A DNA stretch of 64,000 bases from Nocardioides astragali (GTDB taxonomy: Bacteria; Actinomycetota; Actinomycetes; Propionibacteriales; Nocardioidaceae), in NCBI RefSeq assembly GCF_024436375.1, contig NZ_JAFMZM010000004.1, forward strand, positions 558,001-622,000, given 5' to 3'. Numbering within the stretch: the stretch's first letter is position 1; every line of letters starts with the position of its first letter. Positions 38,367-45,444 of this stretch are shown here, piece after piece. The translations under genes and the position numbers were made by a program. The notes below the pieces were generated by a model. It ran no database searches. It saw only the letters and a list, made by a program, of their open reading frames with translations, and had not been told where the DNA came from.

Positions 38367-39029
38367 TCACCGTCGCCGCATCATGGTGAGCCCGACCATC
38401 CGCGACACCACCATCGCGATGTAGAAGACGCCGGCCATCATCTCCACCATCACCAGCGACCTGGCGTGCAGGCCGACCGCCACGATGTCGGACAACCCGA
38501 CGCTGGTGAGCGTGGAGAAGGACAGGTAGAGCAGCTCGAACCATTCCTGCTCCGAGCCGGCCGGGCTGGAGAACGAGTCCGGCCACACCACCTGCACGGC
38601 GGAGAAGGCGTAGGCGAAGCCCCATGCCACCACGGTGAACGCGGCGCCGGTGGCGTAGTACTCGTCCGTGGTGACCTCGTCGTCGTGGAAGAGGTAGCGC
38701 AGCATGGCGTAGGAGACGTAGAAGTAGAACGGACAGTGCAGGAGTCCCGACGTGAGGACAATCGCGTCGTGGTCGCGGAACACCGCCTCCAGCAGGGTCA
38801 GCACCATCGCCGGCGCACCGAGGATGAGCACCACGCGGCTCACCGTGGGCGTACGCCGCACCGCGAGGACGGCGGCCCCGACGGCCAGCATGCCGATCAC
38901 GCCGAGGAAGGTGCGCCCGAGCGCTGATCCCTCGAGGAAGGGCCACGCCATCACCTGGACCATCTGGGCAGCGAGCAGCACGGCGGACGGGTGGGCCACC
39001 CATTGCTCGAGACGACGGTTCACGGTCAC
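38367..39029 (-). CDS. Ion-channel-like membrane protein with altered selectivity filter
   Basis: 220 residues with about six hydrophobic segments. The C-terminal pair surrounds a pore-loop-like stretch, LYLSFSTLTSVGLSDIVAVG, aligning with the TVGYGD region of two-helix potassium channels. It reads TSVGLSD, so the Gly-Tyr-Gly signature is missing and potassium selectivity is doubtful. No ligand-binding domain follows. The start is uncertain: GTG 39029 and GTG 39023 are both possible, and a TAGACT box (minus strand) ends 8 bases before the latter. Confidence 0.72.
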   Translation of the reverse strand: MTVNRRLEQWVAHPSAVLLAAQMVQVMAWPFLEGSALGRTFLGVIGMLAVGAAVLAVRRTPTVSRVVLILGAPAMVLTLLEAVFRDHDAIVLTSGLLHCPFYFYVSYAMLRYLFHDDEVTTDEYYATGAAFTVVAWGFAYAFSAVQVVWPDSFSSPAGSEQEWFELLYLSFSTLTSVGLSDIVAVGLHARSLVMVEMMAGVFYIAMVVSRMVGLTMMRRR

Positions 39030-39087
39030 GAAGTCTAGGGATCGGGATATGGATGCGGATGTGCCGCGCGGAGACCGTGGGCTGGGC

Positions 39088-39093
39088 TAGGTT
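39088..39093 (+). promoter_or_regulatory. -10 box (TAGGTT)
   Basis: TAGGTT lies 6 bases before GTG 39100. Confidence 0.5.
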
Positions 39094-39099
39094 CGCCGC

Positions 39100-39594
39100 G
39101 TGGGCGTGCGTGGCAGCAGATGGGTGATCGGCGGCCTGGCAGTCGTGCTCGCCGCGCTGCTGGTCGCCATCGGTCTCGTCGCGACCTCGCGGGGCTCCGT
39201 CGACGACGACCTCAGCACGGCGCAGCGCGAGGTCGCGGAGGCGGCGCAGGCCCAGGCAGTGGCCTTCCTGACGGTCGACCACCGCGACATGGACGCGGTC
39301 ATCGACGCGGTCCTCGAGGGCGCCACGGGCGAGTTCGCGGAGCAGTACGAGTCCCAGCGTGAGCGCCTGACCCGCGGTGCGGTCCGGACGGAGGCGAGCT
39401 CGACCGGGGAGGTCGTGGCCCTCGGTGTCGGCGACCTGGACGACGACTCGGCGACCGTCCTCGTCGCGGCCAACAGCACCGTCACCAACACGAGCACCGG
39501 CAGCGACGGCGAGGTCCGCTACTACCGCCTGCGGCTGGACATGGTCCGCGAGGGCGAGCGGTGGCTCACGAGCAACGTGCAGTTCGTGAGGTGA
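39100..39594 (+). CDS. Mce-associated-like membrane protein, first of a pair
   Basis: 164 residues. One N-terminal transmembrane helix (about 8-30) and an extracytoplasmic domain with helical then beta sequence (VAEAAQAQAVAFLTVDHRDMDAVIDAVLEGATGEF, then YYRLRLDMVREGERWLTSNVQFV). This layout is that of Mce-associated / SnoaL-like membrane proteins of actinobacteria. No mce operon is present here. The next gene encodes a protein of the same design, so the two probably work as a pair. Confidence 0.78.
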   Translation: MGVRGSRWVIGGLAVVLAALLVAIGLVATSRGSVDDDLSTAQREVAEAAQAQAVAFLTVDHRDMDAVIDAVLEGATGEFAEQYESQRERLTRGAVRTEASSTGEVVALGVGDLDDDSATVLVAANSTVTNTSTGSDGEVRYYRLRLDMVREGERWLTSNVQFVR

Positions 39595-39599
39595 CTGGC

Positions 39600-40121
39600 A
39601 TGTCGACGCAGCGGCGGTTGATCGCGGGCCTCGGGGCGCTCGTGCTCGGGGCGGCCCTCATCCTCGGCTGGTTGGTCCTCAGGGCCGGCGACGACCCGGC
39701 CGCAGGGGTCTCGACGGCGGCGTCCACCGAGGCGACCGTGGCGTCGGGAGCGGTCAAGGACGACGTGCTCGAGGTGGCCTCGGACGCGGCCACCCGCGTC
39801 TACGGCTACTCGTGGGAGACCCTCGCCGAGGACAAGGCCGACGCCCGCGCCCTGCTGACCGGCGACATGCTCGACCAGTACGACCGGACGATGGCGGGGG
39901 TCGCCACCTCCAGCCGGCGCGACCACACCGTGGTCACCGCCTCGGTGGTGGGGGAGGCGCTGGTCCACGCCTCGTCGTCGTACGCCCGGGTGCTCGTGTT
40001 CGTCAACCAGAGCACGACCAGCGACGACCTCGAGGAGCCGCTCCTCAACCTCGATCGCGTGCTCGTCACGCTCGAGCGGGTCGACGACGAGTGGATGGTC
40101 AGCGAGCTCGACGCCTTGTGA
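39600..40121 (+). CDS. Mce-associated-like membrane protein, second of a pair
   Basis: 173 residues with the same layout as its upstream neighbour: transmembrane helix (about 7-27) and NTF2-like domain (VLEVASDAATRVYGYSWETLAEDKADARALLTGDMLDQY, then LVTLERVDDEWMVSEL). ATG 39600 is chosen because GTGAGG lies 8 bases upstream; GTG 39591 is an alternative. It starts 5 bases after the first gene ends. Substrate transport or an envelope-assembly role is only inferred. Confidence 0.78.
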   Translation: MSTQRRLIAGLGALVLGAALILGWLVLRAGDDPAAGVSTAASTEATVASGAVKDDVLEVASDAATRVYGYSWETLAEDKADARALLTGDMLDQYDRTMAGVATSSRRDHTVVTASVVGEALVHASSSYARVLVFVNQSTTSDDLEEPLLNLDRVLVTLERVDDEWMVSELDAL

Positions 40122-40130
40122 GGAGCCCGC

Positions 40131-40163
40131 ATGGACGCAAGGATCACGGCGTGGACGACGTGA
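40131..40163 (+). CDS. Ten-codon upstream ORF, probably coupling translation to the flavoprotein gene
   Basis: ATG 40131 has the best Shine-Dalgarno of the gap (GAGGAG, 5 bases before). It encodes MDARITAWTT. Its TGA overlaps the GTG at 40160 in a GTGA junction. It may serve as a leader peptide ORF delivering ribosomes to the next gene, whose own GTG lacks an independent ribosome binding site. No peptide function is implied. Confidence 0.4.
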   Translation: MDARITAWTT

Positions 40164-41122
40164 CGAGGGACCTGCTGATCATCGGAGCCGGCCCGACAGG
40201 GCTGTTCTCCGCCTACTACGCCGGGTTCCGGGGCATGAGCGTCGCCGTGGTCGACTCCCTGCCCGAGCTGGGCGGGCAGATCACCGCGATGTACCCCGAG
40301 AAGGCGATCCTCGACGTCGCCGGGTTCCCCAGCGTCAAGGGACGTGACCTGGTCGCCGGCCTGGTCGAGCAGGCGGCCACCGCCGACCCGACGTACCTGC
40401 TGGACCGCACCGCGACGACCCTCGAGCACCACGACGACCACGTGGTGGTCACCCTCGACGACGACACGAGGGTGCGGGCCGGAGCAGTGCTCATCACCTC
40501 GGGCATCGGGAAGTTCAGCCCGCGTCCGCTGCCGGCCGGCGACGGCTGGGTGGGCCGCGGCATGGAGTTCTTCGTGCCGAGCTTCGCGCCGTACGCCGGC
40601 AAGGACGTGGTGATCGTCGGCGGCGGGGACAGTGCCTTCGACTGGGCCCAGCACCTCGAGCCGATCGCGGCCTCGGTGACGCTGGTGCACCGCCGCGAGG
40701 CGTTCCGCGCCCACGAGCGCACCGTCGAGGCCGTCAAGGACTCCAGCGTCGAGATCATCACGAGTGCCCAGGTGACCGCACTGCGCGGCGAGGCCCACCT
40801 GGAGGAGGTCGAGGTCAGCGTCGACGGCCAGGAGCCCCGGACGCTGCCGGCCCAGGCGCTGGTGGCCGCACTCGGCTTCATCGCCGATCTCGGCGCCATC
40901 CAGCAGTGGGGACTGGTCACCGAGAAGCGCCACGTGGTCGTCGACTCCGCGATGCGCACCAACCTGCCGCGGGTCTTCGCGGCCGGCGACATCACCGACT
41001 ACCCGGGCAAGGTCCGGCTGATCGCCGTGGGCTTCGGGGAGGCCGCGACCGCGGTCAACAACGCCGCGGTCGCCATCGACCCCTCCGCCCACGTCTTCCC
41101 CGGGCACTCCAGCGAGGGGTGA
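40160..41122 (+). CDS. Ferredoxin/flavodoxin-NADP reductase, thioredoxin-reductase-like type
   Basis: 320 residues. FAD site LIIGAGPTGLFSAYYAG, then LGGQITAMYPEKAILDVAGFP, the block distinguishing YumC-type ferredoxin-NADP reductases. VVIVGGGDSAFDWAQ is the NADP site and RVFAAGDITDYPGK the second FAD contact. There is no CxxC, as expected for this type. It would move electrons between NADPH and ferredoxin in the cytosol; no ferredoxin gene is adjacent. GTG 40160 is coupled to the 10-codon ORF upstream; GTG 40151 is an in-frame alternative. Confidence 0.9.
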   Translation: MTRDLLIIGAGPTGLFSAYYAGFRGMSVAVVDSLPELGGQITAMYPEKAILDVAGFPSVKGRDLVAGLVEQAATADPTYLLDRTATTLEHHDDHVVVTLDDDTRVRAGAVLITSGIGKFSPRPLPAGDGWVGRGMEFFVPSFAPYAGKDVVIVGGGDSAFDWAQHLEPIAASVTLVHRREAFRAHERTVEAVKDSSVEIITSAQVTALRGEAHLEEVEVSVDGQEPRTLPAQALVAALGFIADLGAIQQWGLVTEKRHVVVDSAMRTNLPRVFAAGDITDYPGKVRLIAVGFGEAATAVNNAAVAIDPSAHVFPGHSSEG

Positions 41123-41149
41123 GGGCGGAGGGCCCTACCGGCCAGTAGG

Positions 41150-41155
41150 CATAAT
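41150..41155 (+). promoter_or_regulatory. Possible -10 (CATAAT) of the GT4 cluster
   Basis: CATAAT is the most AT-rich hexamer in the gap. It would give a leader of about 30 bases carrying GAAAGG 7 bases before GTG 41191. No clear -35 is seen. Confidence 0.35.
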
Positions 41156-41190
41156 GAAGGCCCATCGAGCGCGACGCGAAAGGCTGACAC

Positions 41191-42459
41191 GTGCGCATCG
41201 CCATGCTGTCCTACCGGAGCAAGCCCCACTGCGGCGGCCAGGGAGTCTACATCCGGCACCTGAGCCGGGAGCTCGTACGCCTGGGCCACGAGGTCGAGGT
41301 GTTCTCCGGACAGCCCTACCCCGAGCTCGACCAAGGCGTCCGTCTGACCAAGGTGCCCAGTCTCGACCTCTACCGCGAGCCCGACCCGTTCCGGGTGCCG
41401 CACCTGCGTGAGTTCCGCGACCGGATCGACGTCGAGGAGTTCCTCACCATGTGCACGGCCGGCTTCCCCGAGCCGAAGACGTTCTCCTCTCGCATCTCCC
41501 GCCTGATGAAGGACCGGGCCGCCGACTTCGACATCGCCCACGACAACCAGGTCCTGGGCACCGGGATCATGGAGCTCGAGTCCTACGGCCTGCCCGTGGT
41601 CGCGACCATCCACCACCCGATCACCATGGACCGCCAGATCGACCTGGCCACCGCCCCGACCTGGCGCAAGCGGCTGACGCTGCGCCGGTGGTACGGCTTC
41701 CTGCGGATGCAGACCAAGGTCGCCAAGCGCCTGCGCCGGGTGCTGGTGCCCTCGGAGTCCTCGGCGCGCGACGTCGCGCGCGACTTCGGGGTGGACCCGG
41801 CTCGGATCCGGACCATCCTGCTCGGCGTCGACGACGTCTTCGCGCCGCCGGTCGAGCCGCGGGTGCCGGGCCGGATCCTCGCGATGGCGAGTGCCGACGC
41901 CCCGATGAAGGGCATCGCGACCCTGCTCGAGGCCTTCGCCAAGCTCAGCGTCGAGCGCGACGTGTCGCTGGTGCTCGTGACCCGGCCCGAGCCGGGCGGA
42001 CGCACCGAGCAGCTGATCGACCAGCTCTCCATCACTGACCGGGTCACCTTCGTCAGCGGCGTCAGCGACGAGGAGCTCGTCGAAGTGATGGGGTCCGCGG
42101 AGGTGGCCTGCGTGCCCTCCCTCTACGAGGGCTTCTCACTTCCGACCGCGGAGCTGATGGCCTGCGCGACGCCCCTGGTCGTCTCGCGCGCCGGAGCGAT
42201 CCCTGAGGTCGTCGGACCCGACGGGCAGTGCGCCGACCTGGTCACTCCGGGGGACGTCGGCGAGCTGGAGGCCGCGATCGCCGCGCTGCTCGACGACCCC
42301 GAGCGTCGTACGGCCATGGGGGCGGCGGGCCGCGCCCGGGTGCAGGAGCTGTTCAGCTGGCGGGCCGTGGCCGAGGCCACCGCTGCCGCCTACGAGGAGA
42401 CGATCGCCGACTTCCGCAAGGAACAGGGCAGGCGAGAGCAGGAGGAGCCGCCGTGCTGA
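41191..42459 (+). CDS. Glycosyltransferase family 4
   Basis: 422 residues, GT-B fold. MRIAMLSYRSKPHCGGQGVYIRHLSREL opens the acceptor domain. VPSESSARDVARDFGVDPARIRTI and EGFSLPTAELMACATPLVV, with the retaining E-x7-E motif, belong to the nucleotide-sugar domain. It transfers a sugar in the cytosol, presumably to a lipid or small acceptor; donor and acceptor are unknown. It is the first gene of a co-directional three-gene operon; its stop overlaps the methyltransferase GTG. A GAAAGG site precedes its own GTG. Confidence 0.9.
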   Translation: MRIAMLSYRSKPHCGGQGVYIRHLSRELVRLGHEVEVFSGQPYPELDQGVRLTKVPSLDLYREPDPFRVPHLREFRDRIDVEEFLTMCTAGFPEPKTFSSRISRLMKDRAADFDIAHDNQVLGTGIMELESYGLPVVATIHHPITMDRQIDLATAPTWRKRLTLRRWYGFLRMQTKVAKRLRRVLVPSESSARDVARDFGVDPARIRTILLGVDDVFAPPVEPRVPGRILAMASADAPMKGIATLLEAFAKLSVERDVSLVLVTRPEPGGRTEQLIDQLSITDRVTFVSGVSDEELVEVMGSAEVACVPSLYEGFSLPTAELMACATPLVVSRAGAIPEVVGPDGQCADLVTPGDVGELEAAIAALLDDPERRTAMGAAGRARVQELFSWRAVAEATAAAYEETIADFRKEQGRREQEEPPC

Positions 42460-43220
42460 CCGTTGACTTCGACCGGCTCGGACTCCGTCCGGGCGAGCGC
42501 GTGCTCGACATGGGCTGCGGGGCGGGCCGGCACGCCTTCGAGATGTACAAGCGTGGCGCGGACGTCATCGCCTTCGACCAGGACGCCGACGAGCTGGCGA
42601 CGGTGCGCGAGTGGTTCGCCGCGATGCGCGACGCGGGCGAGGTCCCGGCGGGCGCGGAGGCCGACGTCAAGGAGGGTGACGCCCTGGCCCTGCCGTTCGC
42701 CGACGGCGAGTTCGACCGGATCGTGGCGGCCGAGGTGCTCGAGCACATCCACGCCGACGTCGACGCCATCAAGGAGCTGGTCCGCGTGCTCCGCCCGGGC
42801 GGCACCCTGGCGATCTCCGTGCCGCGGTGGCTGCCCGAGATCGTCAACTGGAAGCTCTCCGACGACTACCACAACGCCGAGGGCGGCCACGTCCGGATCT
42901 ACACGGCCGAGGAGCTCGTCGACAAGGTCACCAAGGCGGGCCGGTCCAACGACGGGACCCCCGGCGACGCGATGGTCTTCACCGGCAAGGACTACGCCCA
43001 CGGCCTGCACTCGCCCTACTGGTGGATCAAGTGCGCGGTGGGCGTCACCAACGACGACCACCCGCTCGCCAAGGCCTACCACAAGCTCCTGGTCTGGGAG
43101 ATCATGAAGAACCCCCGGGCGCTCCGGGCCGCCGGCAGGGTGCTCGACCCGCTGATCGGCAAGAGCATGGTCCTCTACTTCACCAAGCCCATGACGACGC
43201 CGGACGCCTCCCTCGCATGA
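42453..43220 (+). CDS. Class I SAM-dependent methyltransferase
   Basis: 255 residues. LRPGERVLDMGCGAGRHAFEMYKRG is SAM motif I, FDQDADEL motif II, and FDRIVAAEVLEHIHADVDAIKELVRVLRPGGTLAISVP covers the later motifs. The C-terminal part (HSPYWWIKCAVG, then LLVWEIMKNPRALRAAGRVLDPLIGKSMVLYF) is characteristic and probably forms the acceptor site. GTG 42453 overlaps the GT4 stop and has GGAGGAG 5 bases upstream. The target is unknown, possibly the product of the preceding glycosyltransferase. Confidence 0.88.
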   Translation: MLTVDFDRLGLRPGERVLDMGCGAGRHAFEMYKRGADVIAFDQDADELATVREWFAAMRDAGEVPAGAEADVKEGDALALPFADGEFDRIVAAEVLEHIHADVDAIKELVRVLRPGGTLAISVPRWLPEIVNWKLSDDYHNAEGGHVRIYTAEELVDKVTKAGRSNDGTPGDAMVFTGKDYAHGLHSPYWWIKCAVGVTNDDHPLAKAYHKLLVWEIMKNPRALRAAGRVLDPLIGKSMVLYFTKPMTTPDASLA

Positions 43221-44338
43221 CCACCCGTCGGGCGCTGGGCGACATCCTCACCCGGGCCGAGGTCGAGCAGACCGCCGGCACGATCGTGGCCATGCAGGAG
43301 GCGTCGGGGGCGATCCCGTGGACCACCGGCGAGCACACCGACGTGTGGAACCACGTCGAGTCGGCGATGGCGCTCATGGTCGGTGACCAGCGGGAGGCCG
43401 CCGAGCGGGCCTATGCCTGGGTCCGCGACACCCAGCGGCCCGACGGGTCGTGGCCGATGAAGATCGTCGCCGGCGAGGTCGAGGACAACTCCGGTGAGTC
43501 CAACATGTCGGCGTACGTCGCCGTCGGCGTCTGGCACCACTGGCTGGTGGCCCGCGACGAGGCGTTCGTGCACCGGATGTGGCCGACCGTGCGCCGCGCG
43601 CTCGACCACGTCGTCTCCCTCCAGCTGCCCTTCGGTGGCATCGCCTGGTCGCAGGAGTGGCGCGACGGGCGTCCGGCCCGGGTCAACGAGGAGGCGCTGC
43701 TCGCGGGCTCGTCGAGCATCTACCACTCGCTGCGCGCCGGAGTGGCGCTCGCCGAGCTGATGGGGGAGCCGCAGGTCGACTGGGAGCTCGCCGGCGGGCG
43801 GCTGGGTCACGCCCTGCGCGAGCACCGCGAGCTCTTCCTCGACAAGTCCACCTTCTCGATGGACTGGTACTACCCCGTCCTGGGCGGCGCGGTCCGCGGC
43901 GAGGCCGCGCGCGCACTGATCGCCGAGCGGTGGGACACCTTCGTCGAGCCCGGGCTGGGCATCCGCTGCGTCTCCACCAACCCGTGGGTGACCGGCGCGG
44001 AGACCTGCGAGCTGGTGCTGGCGCTCGAGGCGATCGGCGACCGCGAGCGGGCGCTGCAGCTCCTCGCCGACATGCAGCACCTGCGCACCGACGAGGGCGC
44101 CTACTTCACCGGCTACGTCTGGCCCGACGAGGCCAACTGGCCGGCCGAGCACACGACCTACACGGCCGCGGCGGTCATCCTCGCGGTCGACGCCTTGTCC
44201 GACGCCACGCCGGGTGCGGACATCATGCGCGGCACCACGCTCGCCCCGGACTTCGCCGAGATCGGCCTCGAGTGCGGGTGTCGGCGAGAGGCGGGCTCAG
44301 GCGAGCGGGTCGCCGGCGCCACCCGTCGTACGGCGTAG
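43217..44338 (+). CDS. Alpha/alpha-toroid protein (prenyltransferase/six-hairpin-glycosidase-like)
   Basis: 373 residues made of repeated helical pairs with aromatic-rich turns: GAIPWTTGEHTDVWNHVESAMAL, WVRDTQRPDGSWPMKI, PFGGIAWSQEW, FSMDWYYPVLGG, YVWPDEANWPAEHTTYTAAAVILA. The QxxDGSWP turn is like those of squalene cyclase and prenyltransferase toroids, while the acidic/aromatic pattern also fits six-hairpin glycosidases. No DxDD cyclase motif is seen. ATG 43217 overlaps the methyltransferase stop (ATGA). Its 3' 42 bases overlap the convergent methyltransferase gene. Biochemical role unknown. Confidence 0.75.
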   Translation: MTTRRALGDILTRAEVEQTAGTIVAMQEASGAIPWTTGEHTDVWNHVESAMALMVGDQREAAERAYAWVRDTQRPDGSWPMKIVAGEVEDNSGESNMSAYVAVGVWHHWLVARDEAFVHRMWPTVRRALDHVVSLQLPFGGIAWSQEWRDGRPARVNEEALLAGSSSIYHSLRAGVALAELMGEPQVDWELAGGRLGHALREHRELFLDKSTFSMDWYYPVLGGAVRGEAARALIAERWDTFVEPGLGIRCVSTNPWVTGAETCELVLALEAIGDRERALQLLADMQHLRTDEGAYFTGYVWPDEANWPAEHTTYTAAAVILAVDALSDATPGADIMRGTTLAPDFAEIGLECGCRREAGSGERVAGATRRTA

Positions 44339-44974
44339 CACCCGCATCGAGCCCAGCGCCTCGACCTCGGTGAAGGACCCGCTGGCGAGGGCCGGGAGGT
44401 AGATGTCCTCGTACGGCGGTCGCCCCCCGTCCGCGGGGTCGGGGAAGACGTCGTGGACGACCAGCAGCCCGTCCGCCATGACCCAGTGCGCCCAGCCCCG
44501 GAAGTCGGTGCGGGCCGGCTCGACGCCGTGGCCGCCGTCGATGAAGAGCAGGGACAGCGGCGTGCGCCACCAGCGGCTCACCGTGCCGGAGCGGCCGACG
44601 ACCGCGACAACGTGCTCCTCCAGCCCGGCGTCGGCGATGGTGCGCCGGAAGGTGGGCAGCGTGTCCATCAGCCCGAGCTCGGGGTCGACCAAGCTGTCGT
44701 CGTGGTGCTCCCACCCGGCCTGGTTCTCCTCCGAACCGCGGTGGTGGTCGACCGTGAAGACGGTGCCACCGACCTCGCGGGCGGCGCCACCGAGCCAGAT
44801 CGCCGACCTCCCGCAGTAGGTGCCGACCTCCAGGACCGGGCCGTGTGCCAGCTGCACGCGGGCCCACCGGTGCAGCAGCGCGCCCTCGTCCTCGGGCATG
44901 AAGCCCTTCGCGGAGCGGGCGTGGACGAGGAGGTCCGGCGGCATCCGGACTGACGTCGGGTCGGGGGGAAGCAC
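44297..44974 (-). CDS. CmcI/Methyltransf_24-like SAM methyltransferase
   Basis: 225 residues. VLEVGTYCGRSAIWLG is SAM motif I, TVFTVDHHRGSEENQAGW motif II, LSLLFIDGGHGVEPARTDFRGWAHWV the metal/acceptor region, and LLVVHDVFPDP the next strand. This matches Methyltransf_24/cephalosporin-hydroxylase-like methyltransferases, many of which act on sugars. GTG 44974 has a TAGTCT box 6 bases upstream. It faces the toroid gene with a 42-base tail overlap and probably belongs to the same functional cluster. Confidence 0.85.
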   Translation of the reverse strand: MLPPDPTSVRMPPDLLVHARSAKGFMPEDEGALLHRWARVQLAHGPVLEVGTYCGRSAIWLGGAAREVGGTVFTVDHHRGSEENQAGWEHHDDSLVDPELGLMDTLPTFRRTIADAGLEEHVVAVVGRSGTVSRWWRTPLSLLFIDGGHGVEPARTDFRGWAHWVMADGLLVVHDVFPDPADGGRPPYEDIYLPALASGSFTEVEALGSMRVLRRTTGGAGDPLA

Positions 44975-44980
44975 GAGCGC

Positions 44981-44986
44981 AGACTA
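44981..44986 (-). promoter_or_regulatory. -10 box (TAGTCT, minus strand)
   Basis: TAGTCT lies 6 bases before GTG 44974. Confidence 0.5.
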
Positions 44987-45050
44987 GTCCTTGGGTCGGG
45001 TGGGCCTGCAGCGGTCACACTGCTCGGCTCCGCTACGTCGGGAGGGTGAG

Positions 45051-45068
45051 GGGCCGGAACGACGGCCC
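45051..45068. repeat. Short perfect inverted repeat (GGGCCG / CGGCCC)
   Basis: Six-base arms with a 6-base loop just upstream of the ribosome binding site of the VOC gene. It could be a small hairpin in its leader. Confidence 0.35.
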
Positions 45069-45090
45069 AACGAGCAGCTGAGGAGCAGCC

Positions 45091-45432
45091 ATGAGCAACC
45101 ACTCGATCGTCATCCCCGTGAAGGACCTCGCCGCCGCGACGTCGTTCTACTCGACCGCCTTCGGCGTCGAGCCGCACACCGACACCCCCTACTACGTCGG
45201 CTTCAACGTCGGCGGTCAGGAGATCGGGCTCAACCCCAACGTCCAGGTCACGAAGATGACCGGACCGGTCGTCTACTGGGACACCGACGACCTCGACGCC
45301 AAGGTGGCGGAGGTCCAGGCGGCAGGCGGCACCGTCGTCCGGCCCGTGTCCCAGGTCGGCGGCGGCACGTCGCTCGCGCTGCTGACCGACCCGGCGGGCA
45401 ACCAGGTCGGCTTCATCTCCACCAGCGGCTGA
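45091..45432 (+). CDS. VOC-superfamily (glyoxalase/bleomycin-resistance fold) protein
   Basis: 113 residues in two beta-alpha-beta-beta-beta modules: HSIVIPVKDLAAATSFYSTAFGVEP and VVYWDTDDLDAKVAEVQAAGGTVVRP, then ALLTDPAGNQVGFI. The usual metal ligands are only partly present, so enzymatic activity is uncertain; it may be a binding protein. ATG 45091 has a GAGGAG site upstream. It is convergent with the esterase gene, 12 bases apart. Confidence 0.85.
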   Translation: MSNHSIVIPVKDLAAATSFYSTAFGVEPHTDTPYYVGFNVGGQEIGLNPNVQVTKMTGPVVYWDTDDLDAKVAEVQAAGGTVVRPVSQVGGGTSLALLTDPAGNQVGFISTSG

Positions 45433-45444
45433 CGCCGAGCGTCC

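Noticed and set aside
44975..45090. Possible tRNA or small RNA in the gap before the VOC gene
   Set aside because: Only a 6-base hairpin is present; no cloverleaf or conserved tRNA bases can be formed.
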